A stretch of 6,759 bases of DNA from an archaeon. Its GTDB lineage: Archaea; Nanobdellota; Nanobdellia; Woesearchaeales; JAHJEM01. Each line of letters starts with the position of its first letter. Position 1 is the first letter of the stretch. Below the pieces are notes generated by a model. The model had not been told where the DNA came from, did not search any database, and saw only the letters and a program-made list of their open reading frames with translations. Below are positions 1 through 6,175 of this stretch, piece by piece. The position numbers were made by a program, and so were the translations under genes. The stretch is from contig JAGVFV010000056.1 of assembly GCA_020057445.1 (NCBI GenBank), positions 1-6,759 of the forward strand, given 5' to 3'.

Positions 1-335
1 AAGACGGGGCTCTTATACGCGATGATCGCAAGCGTCTCAAGCACGCTCTTTGGAAGCTCAGTATCTGCGACGATCTTCTGCACCAATGGCAAGAACTTCT
101 CCCGCACATGGATCTTCCACAAGTCCCCCTCATCGACGATCATCAATGCAGAATTCCTTTCATTATACTCCTCCTGCAAATCCTTCAAAGCAAGAAGGAC
201 CTCTTTACGGTCAATGCCGATAATCGACGCAATCGCATCCACAGTCATATTCTTCCCAGAAGAAAACAGCAATGCTTCGACCTCATTCCTAAAGCCAGGA
301 ACTTCCCCTTCATCACTTTGCTTCTTTTTTGGCAT
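1..335 (-). CDS. scpB: Segregation and condensation protein ScpB, N-terminal part (C-terminus beyond left edge)
   Basis: ScpB binds the kleisin ScpA and, with SMC, forms the condensin-like complex that compacts and segregates the chromosome. I translated this by hand on the minus strand from the ATG at 335-333; 111 residues are visible before the edge. After a charged leader (MPKKKQSDEGE) comes the first winged-helix domain, starting VEALLFSSGKNMTVDAIASI at about residues 19-38 and continuing IGIDRKEVLLALKDLQEEYN. The visible end, LPKSVLETLAIIAYKSPV (about 94-111), matches the ScpB signature at the start of the second winged helix. Family members are usually about 170-200 residues, so roughly 60-90 are missing. 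The start lies 23 bp inside the preceding gene and has its own purine-rich ribosome site. The frame has no other nearby ATG. The scpA and smc genes are not in this window; they may lie to the left. Confidence 0.9.
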   Translation of the reverse strand, partial: MPKKKQSDEGEVPGFRNEVEALLFSSGKNMTVDAIASIIGIDRKEVLLALKDLQEEYNERNSALMIVDEGDLWKIHVREKFLPLVQKIVADTELPKSVLETLAIIAYKSPV

Positions 336-909
336 ACTTCTTCCCCTTTTTCACGACTTTACCCTCGCTCTCGAGCGTCTGCAAGAACTGCAAGGCATTC
401 TCCTCAGGGATGCCGAGCACCTTTTCCAATTCCTTCGGACTCTTTCCTTCCTGCAGCACAGCAAGAACGCAATTACGTACCACAACACTCAGATTCCGTT
501 CAAGCACCTTATTCTTCTGATTCACCGCCTTTGTGATGATCCCCACCTCATGCAGCTTTGACAGGATATCATTCAGCCAGACATTCAGGTCCTTGTTCCT
601 ATAGGTCAGTGTCGGCGGGTCGATGACCTCAATTGAGGCAGGAGTATAATTCACACAGAGCCATGACAGCTTTTCAAGGCCAAGGACGAGCAAGTCTGCT
701 TCGCAAAAAGTCGTCCATAAGCCGTCCTTCTCCATCGGTTCCGCATATTCCTCAGAGACAAGGAGGATGTGAGGATCGCTCTTCACCTCGACCATATATT
801 TCTTCAAAGAGCCTTCCACATGCTCTTTTGGAGAGCCGAGCACCTCAAACATCACCCGGACACGGATGTATCCCTTTTCCAATGCATCTTTAATCTCATC
901 TTTCTTCAT
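313..909 (-). CDS. Conserved hypothetical protein with C-terminal winged-helix-like region, in operon with scpB
   Basis: A 198-residue protein of unknown function, probably cytoplasmic: no signal peptide or membrane segment is visible. The ATG at 909-907 is chosen over an in-frame one at 945 because it forms an ATGA overlap (906-909) with the stop of the upstream gene; the 945 start would add 12 residues inside that gene. Residues about 15-125 form a mixed alpha/beta domain beginning IRVRVMFEVLGSPKEHVEG, with a landmark stretch around LWTTFCEADLL (64-74) and PASIEVIDPP (90-99), then a helix ending NDILSKLHEVG. Residues about 139-198 look like a winged helix (helix, SPKELEKVLGIPEENALQFL, then a short basic wing and a lysine-rich tail). 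I recall similar N-terminal domains only as unnamed proteins in DPANN archaea. Lying directly before scpB, with which it overlaps by 23 bp, it could be an accessory to chromosome organisation, but that rests on context only. It is not recognisably ScpA. Confidence 0.8.
   Translation of the reverse strand: MKKDEIKDALEKGYIRVRVMFEVLGSPKEHVEGSLKKYMVEVKSDPHILLVSEEYAEPMEKDGLWTTFCEADLLVLGLEKLSWLCVNYTPASIEVIDPPTLTYRNKDLNVWLNDILSKLHEVGIITKAVNQKNKVLERNLSVVVRNCVLAVLQEGKSPKELEKVLGIPEENALQFLQTLESEGKVVKKGKKYAKKEAK
336..350 (-). promoter_or_regulatory. Ribosome binding site of scpB, inside the upstream gene
   Basis: On the minus strand the bases just before the scpB ATG read AAAAGGGGAAGAAGT, with a GGGGAAG purine core 4 bases from the start. 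It lies within the codons for the lysine-rich tail of the 198-residue gene. It supports independent or coupled initiation of scpB at 335. Confidence 0.5.
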
Positions 910-2891
910 CGAAAACGCCACCACGCCGCAAAGAGTGCAAGGCAAACAACCATCACCAAAAGGATGTTTAAATACTTTACCTTCGACCCTTCATAAACCA
1001 CGGTCGACTCCTGCACAGCAAGGCCAGAGACCTCTGGAAGTGAATATCTCATGACATCAGCACTCGCGCCAAGCCGCACTTCAGGGATCTCATTCTTTTG
1101 CTCTGAGGCATTCACTTCCACCATGATGCTTTTTGAATTCACTACCCCCTCGCTCGTTGTCTCAAGGGCAATCAGGTTCTTCCCCACGCCCAAACGCACG
1201 GCAAAGGCGAGCTTCTCAGGGACAAGGACATCCCCACGTGCCCTCTCTTCCCGAAATACCTCCCTTCCCCCGACAGAATTCTTCAATACCAAAGAGAGAT
1301 TTTTCCCCACGACCCTGGCATACACATTGACCGGCTCTCTTATCGATGGCTTTTTTGTCAATGTGTAGAATGAAAGGATGCTCTCTCTTTCCTCGCCTGC
1401 TTGTCCCTGAAAAGAATCCTGCTTCACAGATTCCTGCACGCATCCCTTGCTCTTCACCAAGATCTGCTCTTTCGCGATATTGTCCAGACCTTCTGCAACA
1501 AGGGTGTAGATCCCTTCTTTTACCTTACAATCCCCCTTGAGCAGGAGAGGCACAGTAACTGTCACCTTTGCGTATTTCTCATCAATGCTGATGGTGACCG
1601 GTTCCGACATCCTTTTTTCTCCTTGGACATACACGCTCACTGTCCTCTTGTCATTATCTCCCCTGATGACCTTTATCCTCGGCTTGATCACTTCCCCTAT
1701 ATTTGCAATCTTATCTGTCCCAAGGCCAGGATCAAGGATCTGGATAGTATCTTCAGTCCTGTCGCTTCCCACGACAAGGAGGATCTTCCTATCCGATGTC
1801 ACAGAATTCGAATTGTTGCAACCGACGCTGACGAGACGGTTTTCGAGAACATATGCTGCAAGATTGCCCTTATCCGGCGGGGTAAATGTCTTCTTGTTCT
1901 TATTTTCGGTCGTGGAATTACGCACTTCCCCTCCCCCCACTTCCTTGATGCTATACTGCACGACAAATGGCATGGCAGAATCATTCACCCGATTATAAAA
2001 ACCAACTGCCTCCCCAGGCTCGACAACATCCTTCTCAAGATCAAGACTGAGAGAGATACTGCATCCTCTCCCTCCCACATCAAGGACAGCGCTCTCCCTG
2101 CACACAAATTCATTCTCTTGATCCTCAAGAAGGGATGTCTCCTTGATGCGGCCGCAAATGGTCACATTCATCACCCTATCAGGGATGAAGACTCCAGTAT
2201 TGCTCGTCACTGATTGTGACACATTCTTCCAAAACGAGCCGTTGACAAGGACTGTCTCATTCTCCCTGATGACATACTCCACAAGCGCCTGCACCTGGCT
2301 GCTTTCTCCGGACACATATTCTTCGTTCTTTATCTGGAATAGGGAAGAATATTCAATAGAGGTGAACATGATCTCAGGAGCGATGATGTGCAATGAAAGG
2401 TCATATTCCAACACTTTCACGCCGTCGCTATTCTCCTGGCAAGGGCTGCCTCCTTTCACACTTGATTCCTGCCATGAACCGTTTTGAGCTCGCTCCAGGC
2501 TAAATCCATTGCCATCTGCAAGATCATCAGCATACTCGACAACATCCTCGTTTCGCTCACCTGTCATGATGCGTACTATCCCTCCTGTATTCTTCAATCC
2601 GCCGGCGATCGTCGCTCCTGCCACGTACACCGAACAATTCATCATCTCCACAGGAAACCCCTCTTCCACGACCAATGACCTATTCCCAGACACAATCTTT
2701 GCAAGCGCAAGAGTCGCATTCCTCTCACCCACCTGAAGAGTCGCATTGGCAAGATCATCTGTCCCGGAAATCTCGATAAATTCCTGCATATTATCATTTC
2801 CTTCAGGATCATACATAATCTCAGAAATCTCGAGCGAACACACTACCTGCACTATGCACAAGATGCTTAACAGGGCCAAGATCTTCATCAT
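906..2891 (-). CDS. Secreted lamin-tail-domain protein with C-terminal membrane anchor
   Basis: A 661-residue cell-surface protein. It starts with a signal peptide (residues 1-19, MMKILALLSILCIVQVVCS). A lamin-tail domain follows (about 20-150), opening LEISEIMYDPEGNDNMQEFI with the family's usual EIMYDP...EFIEI core. The rest (about 155-600) is beta-rich, with stretches suggestive of Ig-like or CARDB-like sandwiches near 280-375, 395-480 and 505-595. A hydrophobic helix at about 641-657 ends in the short tail WWRFR, placing most of the protein outside the cell. I count 14 N-X-S/T sequons, consistent with archaeal N-glycosylation, and several paired-looking cysteines. The 2891 ATG is followed at once by a second ATG; either is possible. 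The gene is first of a three-gene unit and its stop overlaps the next start. Lamin-tail domains in prokaryotes occur on surface proteins and secreted nucleases, but no nuclease motif is visible here. The exact role is unknown; adhesion or envelope structure is the likeliest guess. Confidence 0.85.
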   Translation of the reverse strand: MMKILALLSILCIVQVVCSLEISEIMYDPEGNDNMQEFIEISGTDDLANATLQVGERNATLALAKIVSGNRSLVVEEGFPVEMMNCSVYVAGATIAGGLKNTGGIVRIMTGERNEDVVEYADDLADGNGFSLERAQNGSWQESSVKGGSPCQENSDGVKVLEYDLSLHIIAPEIMFTSIEYSSLFQIKNEEYVSGESSQVQALVEYVIRENETVLVNGSFWKNVSQSVTSNTGVFIPDRVMNVTICGRIKETSLLEDQENEFVCRESAVLDVGGRGCSISLSLDLEKDVVEPGEAVGFYNRVNDSAMPFVVQYSIKEVGGGEVRNSTTENKNKKTFTPPDKGNLAAYVLENRLVSVGCNNSNSVTSDRKILLVVGSDRTEDTIQILDPGLGTDKIANIGEVIKPRIKVIRGDNDKRTVSVYVQGEKRMSEPVTISIDEKYAKVTVTVPLLLKGDCKVKEGIYTLVAEGLDNIAKEQILVKSKGCVQESVKQDSFQGQAGEERESILSFYTLTKKPSIREPVNVYARVVGKNLSLVLKNSVGGREVFREERARGDVLVPEKLAFAVRLGVGKNLIALETTSEGVVNSKSIMVEVNASEQKNEIPEVRLGASADVMRYSLPEVSGLAVQESTVVYEGSKVKYLNILLVMVVCLALFAAWWRFR

Positions 2892-2983
2892 ATGCTGTTT
2901 GATATCTTCCTATTTTCAAAAGCATTTCCCAGAAAAAACCGGAAATCTCCCACCGGCCACCGTAGATTTTGCTCTTTTTCCCC

Positions 2984-2991
2984 ATATTTTT
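2984..2991 (-). promoter_or_regulatory. Possible TATA box for the minus-strand lamin-tail/scpB operon
   Basis: On the minus strand this reads AAAAATAT, preceded by ACGTC and followed by GGGG. It would place transcription start near 2962, giving a leader of about 70 bases. A poorer match (CTTTTGAAAATA, around 2912-2923) sits at leaderless distance from the ATG. No strong Shine-Dalgarno site is adjacent to the ATG; AGGAAG lies about 14 bases upstream. The choice between the two is uncertain. Confidence 0.25.
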
Positions 2992-3091
2992 GACGTATCT
3001 GTCACATTTCTGAAAAATCTTCATCCTTTCCGAAACGTTTCAACACCTCATTTCCCTTCTCCACGTTTTTTTTTACTCCGCAAAAATAATA

Positions 3092-3106
3092 AGAAAAGTT
3101 TTAATA
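3092..3106 (+). promoter_or_regulatory. BRE/TATA element of the coiled-coil cassette
   Basis: AGAAAAG (3092-3098, BRE-like) is followed by TTTTAATA (3099-3106), a good archaeal TATA element. Transcription would begin about 25 bases downstream near 3128-3130, leaving a leader of about 25 bases that contains the ribosome site. A second AT-rich stretch at 3082-3090 is an alternative. Confidence 0.5.
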
Positions 3107-3136
3107 GTGACTTCAGATAATCGTCCAGTAACAACC

Positions 3137-3153
3137 GAGGGGTGAAAGAGGAG
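3137..3153 (+). promoter_or_regulatory. Ribosome binding site of the first cassette gene
   Basis: GAGGGGTGA (3137-3145) matches the archaeal anti-Shine-Dalgarno sequence apart from one base, 9 bases before the ATG at 3155 and 12 before the adjacent ATG at 3158. A second purine core, AGGAG (3149-3153), lies only 1 base before the first ATG and 4 before the second. The first core favours starting at 3155. Confidence 0.65.
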
Positions 3154-3154
3154 A

Positions 3155-3931
3155 ATGATGTTTAAGTTCTTCAAGAAAAAAGAACGTCCAGATGAAGTTC
3201 CTCTTCCTCCGCCAGAGTTCAAGCGACCGCTCCAAGAACCGCTCTCCATCACTGTCCCCCTCCCTTCACCATCACTTCCAGAACTCCCACAATCACTTGC
3301 TCCATCAAGCGCAGAACCTGTGCAACAACCAACCCCTCCAGAATCGCCAAACCCTGCAGAATGGCCTAGCGGAGACCTTTCACAAACAGCGTCTGCGGAC
3401 CTCATTTTCCCATCTTCAAGCGAAAACATGCTGCCCTTGCAGTCACCCATTGAAAAAATCGCTCCCCAAATACCTATGCGCGAAAACATGCTGACAGAGG
3501 AAATGCCTGATCCGACACCTCCTGCTGCAGATATCATGATGCCTATCAAGGAAGAAGCAAAAGAGACACTTCCTTTTACTCCTGAAATCTCACAGCCAGA
3601 AAAAGCAACCATTGATGAGGACTTCACCCTCCCTGACTTTGACGATTCAGAACCGACAGAAGAACCCATACAAGAACTGCCCTCATTCGAAGACATCCCG
3701 CAGACGCCAAAGATGAAGATATTCATCCGCGCATTCGACTACCTGCGCATCATGACCGAAAAGAAACGCATCACTTCAGTCGTCGGCCAGACCTACAAAC
3801 AGACAGAAGACCTCACAAGAATAGCAAGCGACCAAAACGACCTGTATGAGCAATGGTACGGCCTCCTCAACACGTGCCAGGAAAAGCTCATACACATCGA
3901 CACCAACCTCTTCGAACAGGTGAGAACATGA
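3155..3931 (+). CDS. Unnamed protein: proline-rich acidic linker plus C-terminal helical module
   Basis: A 258-residue protein of unknown function, first gene of a three-gene cassette. The N-terminus MMFKFFKKKE is short, aromatic and basic, and could touch the membrane or nucleic acid. Residues about 11-187 are a low-complexity, proline- and glutamate-rich linker, probably disordered, with the tetrapeptide ENML occurring twice (90-93 and 110-113). Residues 189-255 are a predicted helical module beginning IFIRAFDYLRIM and ending IHIDTNLFEQ. This module aligns without a gap with residues 5-71 of the next gene's product: 14 of 67 residues are identical, including F, DY, W, Q, K and the final LFE. 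No catalytic motif or transmembrane helix is visible. The stop overlaps the next start as ATGA (3928-3931). I recall similar proteins with an FKFFKKK-type N-terminus as hypotheticals in DPANN archaea. A structural or scaffolding role within a complex with the two downstream products is inferred. Confidence 0.8.
   Translation: MMFKFFKKKERPDEVPLPPPEFKRPLQEPLSITVPLPSPSLPELPQSLAPSSAEPVQQPTPPESPNPAEWPSGDLSQTASADLIFPSSSENMLPLQSPIEKIAPQIPMRENMLTEEMPDPTPPAADIMMPIKEEAKETLPFTPEISQPEKATIDEDFTLPDFDDSEPTEEPIQELPSFEDIPQTPKMKIFIRAFDYLRIMTEKKRITSVVGQTYKQTEDLTRIASDQNDLYEQWYGLLNTCQEKLIHIDTNLFEQVRT
3420..3433 (+). repeat. 14-bp direct repeat, copy 1 (encodes ENML)
   Basis: GCGAAAACATGCTG occurs here and again exactly 60 bp later at 3480-3493, in the same reading frame, within the proline-rich linker of the 258-residue protein. 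The repeat encodes Glu-Asn-Met-Leu. Confidence 0.85.
3480..3493 (+). repeat. 14-bp direct repeat, copy 2 (encodes ENML)
   Basis: Exact second copy of the 14-bp sequence at 3420-3433, offset by 20 codons. The flanking bases differ, so the identity ends sharply at both sides. It encodes residues 110-113 of the linker. Confidence 0.85.
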
Positions 3932-4146
3932 ACCAACCCGTCTTTGTCAAGATAGATGACTACCAGGACATCCTCAACATCGTCGACGTGATCAAGGGAA
4001 CGCTCGCGAAGACACGCACGACCATCAACACCATCAGCGAACTCAAGAAAAAAGAGGACGCCATCATCTCCAGCTGGAACACGAACCTCGACGACATCCA
4101 GAAAAAGATCGACGACATATCAAAGACACTATTCGAGCCCAAATGA
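3928..4146 (+). CDS. Small coiled-coil protein, paralogous to the C-terminal module of the preceding gene
   Basis: A 72-residue all-helical protein of unknown function. The start at 3928 is chosen because its ATG forms an ATGA overlap with the preceding stop; a longer frame from 3853 lies inside the upstream gene and reads as nonsense before this methionine. The product begins MNQPVFVKIDDYQDILNIVD and ends KKIDDISKTLFEPK, with heptad-like spacing of I/L between. It consists almost entirely of the module seen at residues 189-255 of the 258-residue protein, ending in the same LFE. This suggests the two arose by duplication and may pair in a helical bundle. No signal peptide or membrane segment is seen. 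Isoleucine is nearly always ATC and Asp/Asn nearly always GAC/AAC, a stronger C-ending bias than in the radical SAM or regulator genes. The stop overlaps the next start by four bases (4143-4146). I recall short proteins of this type in DPANN archaea, always unnamed. Confidence 0.85.
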   Translation: MNQPVFVKIDDYQDILNIVDVIKGTLAKTRTTINTISELKKKEDAIISSWNTNLDDIQKKIDDISKTLFEPK

Positions 4147-4532
4147 CCGACGATTACTTCATCCAGATACCGAACCCGGACCTGACACGAAAGGCACTTC
4201 TCGAATCCTCAAAAAACATCATCATCACCCTCAAGCAATACCACCTCCTCATGAGCGTGCGAAAGAGCAAGCTCGACACCCTCGCACAGCTGAAAGACCA
4301 GTTGAAAGAGCTCACCTTCCTCCTTGACAAGCTCAACAAGGCAGTGCCCGACCGGCAGATAGAATACGAAAAAGAGATCTTCCAACAGGCGATACAGGAA
4401 CCAAAGACAGTGCCGAAGGCAACTGTGCCTGTTGCTGCCCCGACACCTCCTTCTGCCTCGCCGCCGGACGACATGGCAAAGCTCGAACGGGTGCTTGCGT
4501 CGATAGAGCAGAAACTATCCAACATGAAGTAG
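4143..4532 (+). CDS. Unnamed coiled-coil protein, third gene of the cassette
   Basis: A 129-residue protein of unknown function. Residues about 12-68 form long amphipathic helices, beginning PDLTRKALLESSKNIIITLK and ending KELTFLLDKLNKAVPD. A further short helix (70-86) leads into a Pro/Ala/Thr-rich linker (87-108), and the protein ends in a short charged helix (109-129, DDMAKLERVLASIEQKLSNM). The long helix, flexible linker and short end helix suggest an assembly partner whose tail docks elsewhere. Its sequence does not visibly align with the module shared by the two upstream genes. The ATGA overlap with the preceding gene implies coupled translation and a fixed output of the three products. 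No membrane segment, metal site or enzyme motif is present. The gene is followed by 61 bp and then the convergent radical SAM gene. No hairpin terminator is apparent, but a run of six T at 4629-4634 could end the transcript, as archaeal terminators are often simple T runs. Confidence 0.85.
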   Translation: MTDDYFIQIPNPDLTRKALLESSKNIIITLKQYHLLMSVRKSKLDTLAQLKDQLKELTFLLDKLNKAVPDRQIEYEKEIFQQAIQEPKTVPKATVPVAAPTPPSASPPDDMAKLERVLASIEQKLSNMK

Positions 4533-4593
4533 AATTCTCAAGTCTGTAAGGAGCAAGACGAGACTCTCTGCTTAGATGCGGGAAATTATTTGC

Positions 4594-6132
4594 CTATGCG
4601 TTGGGAAATCCAGTTCCCCAATGGTATGTTTTTTGGACATCATCAAGGCCTTTTGTCCACGTCACCATCAATTGCTCGATGTCTCGCGATTCCAAACGTT
4701 CGGTTCTGTGGTGTGTGGCAAAGAGGGAATATCCTGCATAATCTTTCTTGTTGATGATGTTGTGGCCGTTCTTTTCATACCATTTTGTTGCAGGCAGCAT
4801 AGTTGCCGAAAGGCAGAGCGCCGCATCGAGGTAGCCATTCTGGATCAATTCCCTGTCAGTGGCTAGTTCCTCAAGGAAAGCTTCCTCAGTCTGTTCTGGC
4901 GTGCCGACGATGGAACTCGTAAACACATAGATTCCACCCTCCTCTCGCAATCTCTTGAGATTCTCTGCATTATTGTGAAATTTGGAAGACATGGACTTTG
5001 CCGCACTTTGTTCCTTATTCCATGAACGCGGATTGAAGGGAACATAAATGGCAGTCACCCTTCCTTCTCCTTCACTATTATACTTGATGAGCTGCTCTGT
5101 GACGAAATCATCAATACCTTCAAACTCCACTCCGCCATTGTTCTGCCAGTAAAATCCGTATTTTTTCATGAGGCCAAGGATGACAGGCAGGTATTCTTCC
5201 CTGTGTTTCGGGTCATGCAAGAAAGCATCATCCTGGATGACTAATTCTTCAATGCCATTTCTTTTGAATTCAGCAAGTTGCTTATCGATCCTATCGTATT
5301 CTGTTGCAGTGATATGATTTCCTTCCTGGCTTCCCGCAACACAGAAATCACAACGCCTAAAGCATCCTTTCGAGAACATGAAATCAGCGGATTTCCTTCC
5401 ATTTGTCGGATATGTATATGTCGGCTCGACAGGGTATCTTGTGTTTTCAATGATAGAAGGATCCAAGAGAGGGAACTTGTCCATGGTCTGGAACCCGCCA
5501 TCAACGATTTTTCCTGGCAATCTTCCTTCGACGACATCATCGATCACGGATATGGCGTCTCCGGTCACAACTTGGTCGACGTAAGGATTGTCTGCAACGA
5601 ATCCTTCCGGGTCTGCCGAAACTGCCTGTCCACCGAAGATGATGCGCATGTTTGGAAACTTTGCCTTAATTTCCTTCGCAAGTCTCGTAACGGATACGTA
5701 ATTCGCGCTCGCTATCAAGGGTATTCCGATGACATCCGGCCGCAGCCGTCCAATCTCCAGCAATGTGCTTTCTATTGTATTTCCAGTTCTTACCATGGTT
5801 CTCGAGATGGTCTCACCATGGAATGCAGAATATTTGCTGACAAATTCGTCCGGGTTTAAGCTATCATAATCTCGCATTTTCTGCGCATTGAACTCCTCAG
5901 GAGTCTGTTCCAACAGGGTATCGGTGATAGTATCGCTAGAAATATCCCTTCTGAAAAGGACTCTTTGAGAGAGGCCATCATTTCTTACGACCTCATCAAG
6001 GTAGGTCACGTCATGTCCTTTTTCCTTTAATTGGGATGCAAGATACCACACTCCAAGATAAGAGCAGGTCCTTATTGGATCCCATATTGCGTCAGTCTCT
6101 AAGGCGGGTTTGATGAATATTATTTTTTTCAT
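4594..6132 (-). CDS. B12-binding-type radical SAM protein
   Basis: A 512-residue enzyme of the cobalamin-binding radical SAM superfamily, whose members use a 4Fe-4S cluster and S-adenosylmethionine for methylations, ring changes and other radical chemistry. The N-terminal part is Rossmann-like: CSYLGVWYLASQLKEKGHDV (23-42) matches the usual opening of the B12 domain, and RPDVIGIPLI (131-140) and FGGQAVSADPEGFVADNPYV (166-185) are its later strands. No DxHxxG cobalamin-ligand motif is seen, as is common in this class. The cluster motif is C257-x3-C261-x2-C264 in KGCFRRCDFC. Downstream landmarks are VIQDDAFLHD (298-307), QNNGGVEF (330-337) and VGTPEQTEEAFLEE (409-422), the last corresponding to the family's GxPGET-like turn. 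Residues about 51-125 are a charged insertion between the first and later B12-domain strands. The substrate cannot be told; no pathway partner is adjacent. The start lacks a Shine-Dalgarno site, but a TATA-like element sits about 26 bp upstream, so it is probably leaderless. The divergent Lrp-type gene is the likely regulator. Confidence 0.9.
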   Translation of the reverse strand: MKKIIFIKPALETDAIWDPIRTCSYLGVWYLASQLKEKGHDVTYLDEVVRNDGLSQRVLFRRDISSDTITDTLLEQTPEEFNAQKMRDYDSLNPDEFVSKYSAFHGETISRTMVRTGNTIESTLLEIGRLRPDVIGIPLIASANYVSVTRLAKEIKAKFPNMRIIFGGQAVSADPEGFVADNPYVDQVVTGDAISVIDDVVEGRLPGKIVDGGFQTMDKFPLLDPSIIENTRYPVEPTYTYPTNGRKSADFMFSKGCFRRCDFCVAGSQEGNHITATEYDRIDKQLAEFKRNGIEELVIQDDAFLHDPKHREEYLPVILGLMKKYGFYWQNNGGVEFEGIDDFVTEQLIKYNSEGEGRVTAIYVPFNPRSWNKEQSAAKSMSSKFHNNAENLKRLREEGGIYVFTSSIVGTPEQTEEAFLEELATDRELIQNGYLDAALCLSATMLPATKWYEKNGHNIINKKDYAGYSLFATHHRTERLESRDIEQLMVTWTKGLDDVQKTYHWGTGFPNA

Positions 6133-6153
6133 AACTTTATAGTGGTAAATTAG

Positions 6154-6162
6154 AATAATAAA
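6154..6162 (-). promoter_or_regulatory. TATA-like element of the radical SAM gene
   Basis: On the minus strand this reads TTTATTATT, preceded by AAAAGGG. Its centre is about 26 bp from the A of the ATG at 6132, the usual TATA-to-start distance in archaea. This implies a leaderless transcript, which agrees with the missing ribosome site. Confidence 0.4.
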
Positions 6163-6175
6163 CCCTTTTATGGCT

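Larger units (their letters stand above)
2892..3154. other. Divergent intergenic region between the scpB operon and the coiled-coil cassette
   Basis: These 263 bp contain no gene I can support. They hold the putative promoters for both flanking operons, a run of nine T on the plus strand (3066-3074) just upstream of the plus-strand TATA element, and a perfect 10-bp palindrome GAAACGTTTC (3032-3041) that might be a regulator site. A 67-codon minus-strand reading frame beginning at 3024 runs into the lamin-tail gene but shows no family resemblance, so I regard it as chance. Confidence 0.6.

Noticed and set aside
909..945. Longer start (945) for the 198-residue protein
   Set aside because: The extra 12 residues lie inside the upstream gene, and the ATG at 909 makes a clean ATGA overlap of the kind seen at two other junctions.
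1401..2213. A 270-codon plus-strand frame antisense to the lamin-tail gene
   Set aside because: Low-complexity mixture of His, Leu and Ile with no domain or start signal; the opposite strand encodes a clear secreted protein with a signal peptide and anchor.
2821..3024. A 67-codon minus-strand frame upstream of and overlapping the lamin-tail gene start, possibly a leader peptide or small protein
   Set aside because: It has no family resemblance, its purine run abuts the ATG with no usable spacing, and it overlaps the start of the well-supported downstream gene by 71 bp.
3073..3726. A 217-codon minus-strand frame rich in Ser and Gly opposite the 258-residue gene
   Set aside because: Its composition is the complement of a proline- and glutamate-rich reading frame. 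The plus-strand gene has a promoter, a ribosome site and a paralogous module, so this is a shadow.
4541..4565. AGTCT...AGACT inverted repeat between the convergent genes, considered as a terminator
   Set aside because: The stem is only five base pairs with a 15-base loop and no T run follows on either strand. The T6 at 4629-4634 is a better, though weak, candidate for the plus-strand transcript.
4602..4620. TGGGAA/TTCCCCA hairpin at the 3' end of the radical SAM gene
   Set aside because: Short, bulged, inside coding sequence, and not followed by a T tract on the minus strand.
5278..5859. A 193-codon plus-strand frame antisense to the radical SAM gene
   Set aside because: The minus-strand frame carries the CxxxCxxC motif and B12-domain landmarks across the same bases; this frame shows nothing recognisable.
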